From: an uncultured Caryophanales bacterium
Lineage (GTDB): Bacteria; Bacillota_I; Bacilli_A; RFN20; CAG-826
Direction: 5' to 3'
DNA: 6,220 bases
Assembly: GCA_946622925.1 (NCBI GenBank)
Contig: CAMOQM010000057.1
Coordinates: forward strand, 1-6,220
Shown here one piece after another: positions 1-5,147 of the stretch. Made by a program: the position numbers and the translations under genes. The first letter of the stretch is position 1. Each line of letters starts with the position of its first letter. A model generated the notes under the pieces. That model searched no databases and had not been told where the DNA came from. It worked only from the letters and a program-made list of their open reading frames with translations.

Positions 1-103
1 AAACGCTGGTGAGGGATGGTCGGCTATCTCCTCCGCAGGCGGCTAGGCAAAATAAGGGTCCACCTAGGGCTAATGCAGTAATAAGAAGATGGCGCTTTCT
101 CAT
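1..103 (-). CDS. Partial lipoprotein, paralog of the neighbouring BspA-like lipoprotein (N-terminus only)
   Basis: This reading frame starts at an ATG whose first base is at 103, reads leftward and leaves the window after 34 complete codons. The N-terminus begins MRKRHLLITALALGG, then a hydrophobic stretch leading to the lipobox LAAC with Cys23, then GGDSRPSLTSV. This is a typical lipoprotein signal peptide, so the product should be lipidated on that cysteine and anchored on the outer face of the membrane. When aligned by eye with the start of the protein at 185-2266, about 20 of 31 aligned residues are identical, including GPLFCLA, the lipobox Cys and PSLxSV. A 15-bp stretch is identical at DNA level (41-55 and 2204-2218). 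I therefore infer a tandem paralog, probably also a leucine-rich-repeat surface protein, but the body of the protein is not visible. It lies 81 bp downstream of the other gene on the same strand. Only a weak GAGAA precedes the ATG. Confidence 0.8.
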   Translation of the reverse strand, partial: MRKRHLLITALALGGPLFCLAACGGDSRPSLTSV

Positions 104-114
104 AACGGTTCTCG

Positions 115-137
115 TTTGGTAATTATAAACCACCAAA
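115..137. repeat. Inverted repeat around the candidate -10 box
   Basis: The arms TTTGGT (115-120) and ACCAAA (132-137) are exact reverse complements separated by 11 bases, and those 11 bases contain the minus-strand TATAAT. A second perfect dyad, CAAATA-TAT-TATTTG, overlaps its right side at 134-148. The placement suits a repressor operator, but six-base arms in AT-rich DNA can arise by chance. Confidence 0.35.
122..127 (-). promoter_or_regulatory. Candidate -10 box (TATAAT) for the partial lipoprotein gene
   Basis: The minus strand reads TATAAT, a perfect sigma-70/sigma-A -10 hexamer, 18 bp ahead of the ATG at 103. A weak -35 candidate, TTAGCA (four of six matches), lies at 147-152 with a long 19-bp spacer. 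Transcription would begin near 115, giving a leader of about 12 nt. The box sits inside the dyad at 115-137. The surroundings are AT-rich, so a chance match is possible. Confidence 0.4.
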
Positions 138-184
138 TATATTATTTGCTAATTGGAAAAGGGGAAGTGTTTTACGTGCCGTTA

Positions 185-2266
185 TTATCCTTTGTATCCC
201 CAAACTACGGGTATTTTGTCGAGAAAGTTCCAGGTTGGGAACCATGTTTTGGGTTGGCTAGCGACCTCACAATAGACGGTTAAGGAAAAGCAGCCTTCAA
301 AGACGATATCCCCCATATAAGTCACAGAAGAAGGAATGACAATCGAAGTCAAAGAAGTACAGGACTCGAACGCTCGCTCTTCAATGGAGGTCACCGAGGA
401 TGGGATATTGACGGTCGCCAAAGAAGCACAACCTCTAAAGGCCCGTTCGGCGATGGAAGTGACCGATGAAGGAATATCGATTGAAGTCAAACCAGAACCA
501 TCAAAGGCGGATTGGCCGATGGAAGTAACTGAGTTGGGAATGGCAATCGAAGTCAAAGAAGAACAGCTTCTAAAAACATAATAATCGATGGCTTTCACAG
601 TTGTTGGGATGGAGACCGACGTTAATGACGAACAACCGCTAAAAGCGGCACCACCAAGGGAGGCGACCGAGGATGGTATCGTTATTTCCTTGAGAGAGGA
701 GCAGTCACGGAAGGCGCTGATTCCGATTGAGGTCACAGAGGAAGGGATGTCCACGGAAGTTAGCGAAGAGCAATTATGGAAGGCATAAGTGCCGATTTCG
801 GTAACGGGAAGGCCTTTATGCTCCGATAAGATGGAGGCCTCGCCCAAATCCTTATCTGCATCCGTCACCATAACCTTTTTTGAGTTGATGGTTGTGTACT
901 GAATTCCATCGACTTTCTCGCTGATTGTTCCCCAAATAATGGTGTTTTCGCTTTCGGCGGCCCAAAATCTGTCCCAATACTCTGGCTTCGATTTAGCTTC
1001 GCAATAAAATGTCACGGAAGAGATGCGCGAAAAGGCATATTCGCCAATGCCTTTCACCGAAGACGGGATAAAAACCGTGGACAAAGAAGTGCATTCTTGG
1101 AAGGCTGACATGCCGATTGAGGTTAAAGAGGAAGGGAAAGACAAGGAAGACAATGCTTTGCATTTTTCAAAGGCAGAACTTTCGATTGTAGTCACCGAAG
1201 AAGGAATATCAATGGAAGTCAAATGGGTGCAGCCAAAGAATGCTCCTGAATCAATCTTCCTAACCGAGTATGGGATTTCGATCGTTTCCAAATCGAAACA
1301 GTAGTTGAAGGCATATTTTCCTATGAAAGTGACCGATGAAGGGATAACGACATCTTTCAAGTGCTTGCATTCGTCAAACATGCGATCTGGTATGGAAGCC
1401 ACGGAAGCGGGGATTTCTATGGAGGTTAGGCATGTGCATTTGGCAAAGGCGTTTTTTCCTATGGATGTAATTGAGGGGGGAATGGTGAAGGTATTTAGGC
1501 TTTGGCAGTCGTAGAAGGCATAATCTGGGATGGATGTCACCGATGATGGTATGGTGGGGGAAGATAGGTTGATGCAGCTGGCGAACGCATATGACCCAAT
1601 GGACGTCACAGACGAGGGAATCGCGATGGAACGCATGTAGATGCAGTTCTTAAAGGCTTTCTCCTCGATTTTGGTCGTTCCTGGTTTGATGATGGCGTGG
1701 AAGAAGGACTTTGGGGCCTTCTCGGAAAAACTGGTCCCATCGACAAAGGCGGTCCCATAGGGCTCTTCCCAACTGGGTAGGTATTGGACGCCGTCTTTTT
1801 CGTAATAGGTGAGGTTGCAACCGTCGAAGGCGTGGTCCGCAACTTGGGTGAGGTTCCCTTCGATGCGAAGGTCGGTGATGTCTGTTTCGGCAAAGGCATA
1901 TTCCCCGATGGAAGTGATGCTTTTGCCTAGCAAGACGGTCGTTATGCCTTTGCGGCCATAGAAGGCATGGTCGGCCAATCCGACGATTGGGGCGGTCGCG
2001 CCGTCTTCGCCCGTGGCTTGCGAGGGAACCTGTAAGCAGGACAGGGAGCCTTTGTAGTCACCGATTAGGTATCCGCCGCGGTCGGGGTCATAGAAGAGGG
2101 AGAAATCCTCGAATTTGGCTTCTTCGGCCTCGACGCCCACTATCCCTTCCGTCGATTCTTCCGACGATATGGAAACGCTACTAAGGGATGGCTCGGCGCA
2201 GGAGGCTAGGCAAAATAATGGCCCAAATGTGGCTAGAGCGTGGATAAGTAAACGAGCTACCTTCAT
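185..2266 (-). CDS. BspA-like leucine-rich-repeat (LRR_5) surface lipoprotein with two capped repeat modules
   Basis: This 693-residue protein opens with a lipoprotein signal peptide ending in the lipobox LASC (Cys23), so it should be lipidated and displayed outside the membrane. An acidic, Ser-rich linker (about 24-55) precedes an N-terminal module (56-150) and a spacer containing YLPSWEEPY (about 151-190). Repeat block one (about 193-419) has 23-residue units of the form IPSSVTSIGxxAFxxCxxLxx. Its Ile-Pro steps fall at 216, 239, 262, 285, 308, 331, 354, 377 (Phe-Pro) and 400. A cap (416-446: YCEA...W...W...WG) closes it. A new entry strand (VDGIQY, about 452-485) leads to block two (about 486-659) and a second cap (660-690). 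These are LRR_5/BspA-type repeats. BspA of Tannerella binds host matrix proteins, but no ligand can be inferred here. The ATG is chosen because it begins the signal peptide; GAAAGG lies only 2 nt upstream, an unusually short spacing. The stop is TAA. The long plus-strand open frames inside this gene are antisense by-products of the repeats. Confidence 0.93.
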   Translation of the reverse strand: MKVARLLIHALATFGPLFCLASCAEPSLSSVSISSEESTEGIVGVEAEEAKFEDFSLFYDPDRGGYLIGDYKGSLSCLQVPSQATGEDGATAPIVGLADHAFYGRKGITTVLLGKSITSIGEYAFAETDITDLRIEGNLTQVADHAFDGCNLTYYEKDGVQYLPSWEEPYGTAFVDGTSFSEKAPKSFFHAIIKPGTTKIEEKAFKNCIYMRSIAIPSSVTSIGSYAFASCINLSSPTIPSSVTSIPDYAFYDCQSLNTFTIPPSITSIGKNAFAKCTCLTSIEIPASVASIPDRMFDECKHLKDVVIPSSVTFIGKYAFNYCFDLETIEIPYSVRKIDSGAFFGCTHLTSIDIPSSVTTIESSAFEKCKALSSLSFPSSLTSIGMSAFQECTSLSTVFIPSSVKGIGEYAFSRISSVTFYCEAKSKPEYWDRFWAAESENTIIWGTISEKVDGIQYTTINSKKVMVTDADKDLGEASILSEHKGLPVTEIGTYAFHNCSSLTSVDIPSSVTSIGISAFRDCSSLKEITIPSSVASLGGAAFSGCSSLTSVSIPTTVKAIDYYVFRSCSSLTSIAIPNSVTSIGQSAFDGSGLTSIDIPSSVTSIAERAFRGCASLATVNIPSSVTSIEERAFESCTSLTSIVIPSSVTYMGDIVFEGCFSLTVYCEVASQPKTWFPTWNFLDKIPVVWGYKG
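197..289 (-). repeat. C-terminal cap motif, second copy
   Basis: Residues about 660-690 carry YCEVASQP, Trp675, Trp679 and PVVWG, followed by only YKG before the stop. This is the usual way such gut LRR_5 proteins end. There is no LPxTG signal or C-terminal membrane segment, so anchoring relies on the N-terminal lipid. Confidence 0.8.
290..805 (-). repeat. Second LRR_5 repeat block, 69-bp period with one short unit
   Basis: This stretch encodes residues about 488-659. Ile-Pro steps fall at 507, 530, 553, 576, 598, 621 and 644. All intervals are 23 residues except 576-598, which is 22, because the unit reading FDGSGLTS lacks the usual Cys position. Units here are more alike (CSSLTS, SSVTSI recur) than in the first block, suggesting more recent duplication or gene conversion. 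Confidence 0.88.
929..1021 (-). repeat. Internal copy of the C-terminal cap motif
   Basis: Residues about 416-446 read SSVTFYCEAKSKP, then Trp431, Trp435 and IIWG. The same motif recurs at the end of the protein (197-289: SLTVYCEVASQP, two Trp, VVWG). It closes repeat block one in the middle of the protein, which marks the boundary between two modules. Confidence 0.8.
1010..1678 (-). repeat. First LRR_5 repeat block, 69-bp period
   Basis: This stretch encodes residues about 197-419 of the lipoprotein. Eight consecutive intervals between the Ile-Pro (once Phe-Pro) steps are exactly 23 residues, that is 69 bp. Conserved positions in each unit are Ile-Pro, Ser-Val, Ile-Gly or an equivalent, Ala-Phe, Cys, and Leu. 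The units have diverged in DNA while keeping the protein pattern, which points to old duplication under selection rather than a recent expansion. Confidence 0.9.
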
Positions 2267-2294
2267 AACCTTTCTTTAGTGATGTCATTAGTCT

Positions 2295-2356
2295 ATGCCA
2301 GACAAGCAAACCACGGAATAAACAAAAAAGCGCCAATTATATGGCTTGTCAGGCAT
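2295..2356. repeat. 13-bp inverted repeat flanking the lipoprotein -10 box
   Basis: The left arm ATGCCAGACAAGC (2295-2307) and the right arm GCTTGTCAGGCAT (2344-2356) are reverse complements with one mismatch, 36 bp apart. The right arm falls upstream of the candidate -10 box, in the -35 spacer, and the left arm downstream of the expected start of transcription. A transcript starting near 2329 would carry only the left arm, so a DNA-level role such as paired operators fits better than an RNA hairpin. That role is inference. Confidence 0.5.
2336..2341 (-). promoter_or_regulatory. Candidate -10 box (TATAAT) for the BspA-like lipoprotein gene
   Basis: The minus strand reads TATAAT, a perfect -10 hexamer, about 70 bp ahead of the ATG at 2266. 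Initiation would fall near 2329 and give a leader of roughly 63 nt. No good TTGACA-like -35 is visible at 15-19 bp spacing, so the promoter may be weak or factor-dependent. It lies between the arms of the inverted repeat 2295-2356. Confidence 0.45.
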
Positions 2357-2375
2357 GAACGTTTCAGGTTTTTAC

Positions 2376-2391
2376 ACAATTAGATAATTGT
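2376..2391. repeat. Short dyad upstream of the kinase gene
   Basis: ACAATTA-GA-TAATTGT is a perfect inverted repeat with 7-bp arms and a 2-bp centre, 32 bp ahead of the TACAAT box of the kinase gene. Its size and symmetry match binding sites of small dimeric regulators. The binding protein cannot be named. Confidence 0.4.
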
Positions 2392-2423
2392 TTAAATACT
2401 TCTCGGTTTCCGTTTTCTTACTA

Positions 2424-2429
2424 TACAAT
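2424..2429 (+). promoter_or_regulatory. Candidate -10 box (TACAAT) immediately upstream of the kinase start
   Basis: TACAAT differs by one base from the -10 consensus and ends 9 bp before the ATG at 2439. If real, transcription would start at or next to the start codon, making the mRNA essentially leaderless. No -35 match is visible at normal spacing. The same TACAATA heptamer occurs ahead of the next gene (5078-5084). Confidence 0.35.
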
Positions 2430-2438
2430 AAAATCGTT

Positions 2439-4976
2439 ATGAAGAAGATTTGGGTAAGCTTAGTCAACGTATTAATCATGCTTGGCATGTTTTCTTTCGT
2501 TGTGGTCTATTCAGTTATTGAAGCCAACAACGCGACCCAGGCCCAGATAGACCACTTCGAGCATACGACGGTTGCCATGGAGCGCGTTACCGAGAATTAC
2601 TTTGAAGGCGAGCAACGTATCTGCGACGTTTGGACCCACTATATAAACAGCGAAGGCATGACCATTGATGAAGCCGCTTCTTTCATCAGGAGTTCCCATG
2701 TCTTACCAAGTGCGTCCGCCCATATCGTTTATTTGGATACGATGACGGGGCTATCCACCAAACCTAAGCAAGGGACGAGCGACGTATTTGAGGTCTCCTA
2801 TAGTAACATCGATTTATTAAAGGACCTTTCCTTCATCAAAGGAGTCGGCAGCATCAACGTTTCTCGGGCCTATACCAACCCGATGAACGGGACCCAATCC
2901 ATCGCTTTCTGCAATTACGTTAATTTAAATGACGGGGGAACCACCAAACAAGCCGTCTTGTTACGTGTCTTACCCGAATCCGAATTGAAGAGCAAATGGG
3001 TTTTCCCGCAGGAAGAATATGAAAGCGCCGAGCTCTCCGTCATCGACGTCCATGGGGATTACATCATCAAAGGCAATTCTTTTAAGAACTCCAATTTTTA
3101 CCAATTCTACAAATCCTATAATAACGTCGAATCCACGACTGAGAGCCAATTCATCGAGAAGATCACCACCATGATAGGCTCCTTTAGAATGTTTAATTCC
3201 CAGGGTGAGGAGTGCATTTTATCCCATACGCCCTTTGACGGCACCGTCGCTGGAGGTTGGACCCTCATCAGCTTGATGCCGATGAAAGATCTCAAGGTCA
3301 ACACCCAGAACTGGTTGCTTATCGGGGTCACCTCTTCGGCCTTATTGGTCTTGCTCGTCTTCGACTTGGTCGTCATGAGCGTCTTTAACAAGAAACTCAA
3401 GGAAACCGCTAAGGAAGCCGAGTTAGCAAGCCGGGCCAAGACCGATTTCCTTTCCGCCATGTCGCATGATATCCGTACCCCGATGAACGCCATCATCGGC
3501 CTTACCACCCTTACGGAAAACAACCTTGGCGATAAGAAGTTGGTGAACGAAAACCTCCATAAGATCAACCTCGCCAGCAACCACCTGCTTACCTTGATTA
3601 ACGATATCTTGGATATCTCCAAGGTCGAAAGCGGCAAGCTTAACTTCAGCCCTCAGAACTTCTCCATCGTCGAAACGGTCGAAAACCTCATGAACCTCTC
3701 CCAGCCGATGATCAAGGAAAAGAACATCGACTTTAGCTTCCATATTTCCAAGATGGACAAGGAATATCTTTATGCCGACCAGCTTAGGCTCAATCAGATT
3801 TACATCAATTTGCTTTCCAACGCGATTAAGTACACCGAACCCGGCGGCAGCGTGACCGTCGATATGAAGGAAGAAGAAAGCGAAAAGGAAGGCTGCGTTA
3901 AACTGACTTATCGCGTTTCCGATACTGGCATCGGCATGAGTCCGGAATTCATGGCTAGCCTTTATCAACCCTTCTCCCGTCAAACCGATAGTCGGGTCAA
4001 TAAGATTCAGGGCACCGGACTAGGTTTAGCCATCACCAAACAGATGGTCGACCTCATGGAAGGCAGCATTGATTGTAAGTCCGAACAAGGCAAGGGAACG
4101 ACCTTTACCGTCACTTTGGATTTACCAATCGCCGATACCCAACGGGAGAACATGAAATTCGAAGCCATGGACGTCCTTATTGTCGATGACGATGACGTCT
4201 TGCTGGAAACCGCGGTCGATACCTTACAATCCCTTGGCCTTAACGCCGAACAAGCCGGCAGCGGATTTGAGGCCCTTGGCTTAATCAAACACCGGGAAGG
4301 CACGGGCAAGAACTACGATATCGTGATCGTCGATTTGAAGATGCCAGATATCGATGGTATTGAGACGATTCGCCGTATCCGTTCCGAAGTCAAGTCCAGC
4401 GTTCCCATCCTCTTGATCTCGGCCTATGCTTGGTCCGACGTAGAGGAAGAGGCTAAAGAAGCCGGCGTCAGCGGATTCCTTACTAAGCCCTTATTCCGTT
4501 CCACTCTCTATGATAAGATCTCCGAGATACTTGGAACCAAAGCCGAATCCAAGGAAATCGAAAGCGATTATTCAGACCTAGAGGGTATGAATATCCTCGT
4601 TGCCGAAGATAATGATATTAACTGGGAAATCGTCTCGGCTTTGTTGGCCATGTATGGCATTACCACCGAACGGGCCGAAAACGGGGCAATTGCCTTAGAA
4701 AAGATTAAAAACTCCGCAGAAGGGGCCTATTCACTCGTCTTTATGGATATCCAAATGCCGGAGATGAATGGTCTAGAAGCCACGAGGGCCATTCGGGCCT
4801 TAGAAGGACATTGGGCCCAGTCAATCCCCATCGTGGCCATGACCGCGGACGCCTTCTCCGAGAACGTCACCGAATGTCTAAACGCCGGCATGAACGGCCA
4901 CATCGCCAAACCCATCGACATCAAACTCGTCATCAAAGTGATTCAGAAGATCAAAGTGGAATCGATAAAAAGCTAA
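2439..4976 (+). CDS. Membrane hybrid sensor histidine kinase with two receiver domains
   Basis: This 845-residue protein has an N-terminal membrane segment (about 7-27), a roughly 260-residue external sensor region (28-291) and a second membrane segment (about 292-314). The sensor region looks PDC/Cache-like from SVIDVHGDYI and GWTLISLMP, but that fold is unconfirmed. A short charged linker without an obvious HAMP leads to the HisKA box SHDIRTPMN with His343. The HATPase_c domain has Asn461 (LLSNAIKYT), DTGIGM (495-500) and GTGLGL (525-530), so the kinase core is intact. Receiver 1 (about 578-695) keeps Asp583/584, phospho-Asp632, Ser661 and Lys683. Receiver 2 (about 718-835) keeps Glu723/Asp724, phospho-Asp770, Thr802 and Lys824. 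No HPt domain is present, so an outside HPt or other partner is expected. The ATG at 2439 is preferred because MKKIW then a hydrophobic run is a normal start. An in-frame TTG at 2388 would add 17 residues. Neither start has a Shine-Dalgarno sequence. A terminator follows. Confidence 0.95.
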   Translation: MKKIWVSLVNVLIMLGMFSFVVVYSVIEANNATQAQIDHFEHTTVAMERVTENYFEGEQRICDVWTHYINSEGMTIDEAASFIRSSHVLPSASAHIVYLDTMTGLSTKPKQGTSDVFEVSYSNIDLLKDLSFIKGVGSINVSRAYTNPMNGTQSIAFCNYVNLNDGGTTKQAVLLRVLPESELKSKWVFPQEEYESAELSVIDVHGDYIIKGNSFKNSNFYQFYKSYNNVESTTESQFIEKITTMIGSFRMFNSQGEECILSHTPFDGTVAGGWTLISLMPMKDLKVNTQNWLLIGVTSSALLVLLVFDLVVMSVFNKKLKETAKEAELASRAKTDFLSAMSHDIRTPMNAIIGLTTLTENNLGDKKLVNENLHKINLASNHLLTLINDILDISKVESGKLNFSPQNFSIVETVENLMNLSQPMIKEKNIDFSFHISKMDKEYLYADQLRLNQIYINLLSNAIKYTEPGGSVTVDMKEEESEKEGCVKLTYRVSDTGIGMSPEFMASLYQPFSRQTDSRVNKIQGTGLGLAITKQMVDLMEGSIDCKSEQGKGTTFTVTLDLPIADTQRENMKFEAMDVLIVDDDDVLLETAVDTLQSLGLNAEQAGSGFEALGLIKHREGTGKNYDIVIVDLKMPDIDGIETIRRIRSEVKSSVPILLISAYAWSDVEEEAKEAGVSGFLTKPLFRSTLYDKISEILGTKAESKEIESDYSDLEGMNILVAEDNDINWEIVSALLAMYGITTERAENGAIALEKIKNSAEGAYSLVFMDIQMPEMNGLEATRAIRALEGHWAQSIPIVAMTADAFSENVTECLNAGMNGHIAKPIDIKLVIKVIQKIKVESIKS

Positions 4977-5014
4977 AACGTCTGGCCCTTTCCTTATCAA
5001 GACCGCTATCTTAT

Positions 5015-5034
5015 AGCCGTCCTGCGGGGCGGCT
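5015..5034 (+). terminator. Rho-independent terminator after the kinase gene
   Basis: AGCCGTCC-TGCG-GGGCGGCT forms an 8-bp GC-rich stem (one G-U pair) with a 4-base loop, 39 bp after the kinase stop codon. The tail TTTAAATTTAA is T-rich but interrupted, so efficiency may be moderate. It implies that the kinase and the next gene are largely separate transcripts. Confidence 0.7.
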
Positions 5035-5041
5035 TTAAATT

Positions 5042-5079
5042 TAACCTATGGGTACTCCCTTAATCGTGGATTTAGGTTA
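5042..5079. repeat. Inverted repeat upstream of the REC-GGDEF-EAL gene
   Basis: TAACCTA (5042-5048) and TAGGTTA (5073-5079) are exact reverse complements 24 bp apart. A small GGG-TACT-CCC dyad (5050-5059) lies between them. The right arm overlaps the candidate -10 box at 5078-5083, where a bound regulator could act. Function is unproven. Confidence 0.35.
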
Positions 5080-5083
5080 CAAT
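5078..5083 (+). promoter_or_regulatory. Candidate -10 box (TACAAT) for the REC-GGDEF-EAL gene
   Basis: TACAAT is one base from the -10 consensus and lies 64 bp ahead of the ATG at 5148. Initiation near 5090 would give a leader of about 58 nt. No clear -35 box is seen. It is the same TACAATA as at 2424-2430 ahead of the kinase, which hints at shared control of the two genes. Confidence 0.4.
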
Positions 5084-5096
5084 ATAAGGAATCAAG

Positions 5097-5117
5097 TCAA
5101 ACAATAATGGTGTTTGA
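5097..5117. repeat. 21-bp dyad in the leader of the REC-GGDEF-EAL gene
   Basis: TCAAACA-ATAATGG-TGTTTGA has perfect 7-bp arms around a 7-base centre. It lies between the candidate -10 box and the start codon, where it could act as an operator or as a hairpin in the 5' leader. A further AT-only palindrome, AATAATTATT (5133-5142), sits just before the start codon in the place a ribosome binding site would normally occupy. Confidence 0.45.
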
Positions 5118-5147
5118 AAGACTTAAACCTTAAATAATTATTAAACC

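Larger units (their letters stand above)
104..184. other. Intergenic gap between the two lipoprotein genes
   Basis: This 81-bp AT-rich spacer lies between the stop of the large lipoprotein gene and the start of the partial one. It holds a possible minus-strand promoter and short dyads, listed separately. I see no hairpin followed by a T-run in the minus direction, so read-through from the upstream gene is possible, although the TATAAT suggests the partial gene also has its own promoter. Confidence 0.5.
2267..2438. other. Divergent intergenic region between lipoprotein and kinase genes
   Basis: This 172-bp AT-rich region separates the minus-strand lipoprotein gene from the plus-strand kinase gene. 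It holds a perfect TATAAT on the minus strand, a TACAAT on the plus strand, a 13-bp inverted repeat and a 7-bp-arm dyad, all listed separately. No RNA gene is recognised in it. Confidence 0.6.

Noticed and set aside
89..283. 64-residue plus-strand frame at the left end
   Set aside because: It crosses the start of the partial lipoprotein gene, the intergenic gap and the end of the LRR gene on the opposite strand, and has no family resemblance.
336..1514. Series of plus-strand open frames (336-581, 588-788, 1023-1304, 1305-1514)
   Set aside because: They are antisense to the LRR repeats. The 69-bp period keeps the opposite frame open and produces repetitive VTEEGI-like peptides. The minus-strand gene has a signal peptide and family repeats, while these have no start context or known family.
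290..1678. Regular 69-bp periodicity considered as a CRISPR-like or satellite array
   Set aside because: The period is a whole number of codons (23), the units are diverged in DNA but conserved in protein, and the frame is open throughout, so these are protein repeats.
1606..1899. 97-residue minus-strand open frame within the lipoprotein gene
   Set aside because: It overlaps the lipoprotein gene in another frame, is rich in Pro, Ser and Arg with no recognisable domain, and has no start signals.
2324..2345. Possible minus-strand hairpin plus T-run (AGCCA...TGG, then TTTTTT)
   Set aside because: The stem is about 5 bp with a bulge, its loop is the TATAAT box, and it lies upstream of the lipoprotein gene where no gene on that strand needs ending. 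Too weak to call a terminator or attenuator.
3116..3983. Minus-strand open frames opposite the kinase (3116-3637 and 3423-3983)
   Set aside because: They lie opposite the conserved HisKA and HATPase domains. The 186-residue one looks protein-like only because of codon bias in the true gene.
4811..5038. 75-residue plus-strand frame running past the end of the kinase
   Set aside because: It reads the receiver-2 coding region in a shifted frame (very rich in Arg and His) and then the terminator hairpin, with no ribosome binding site.
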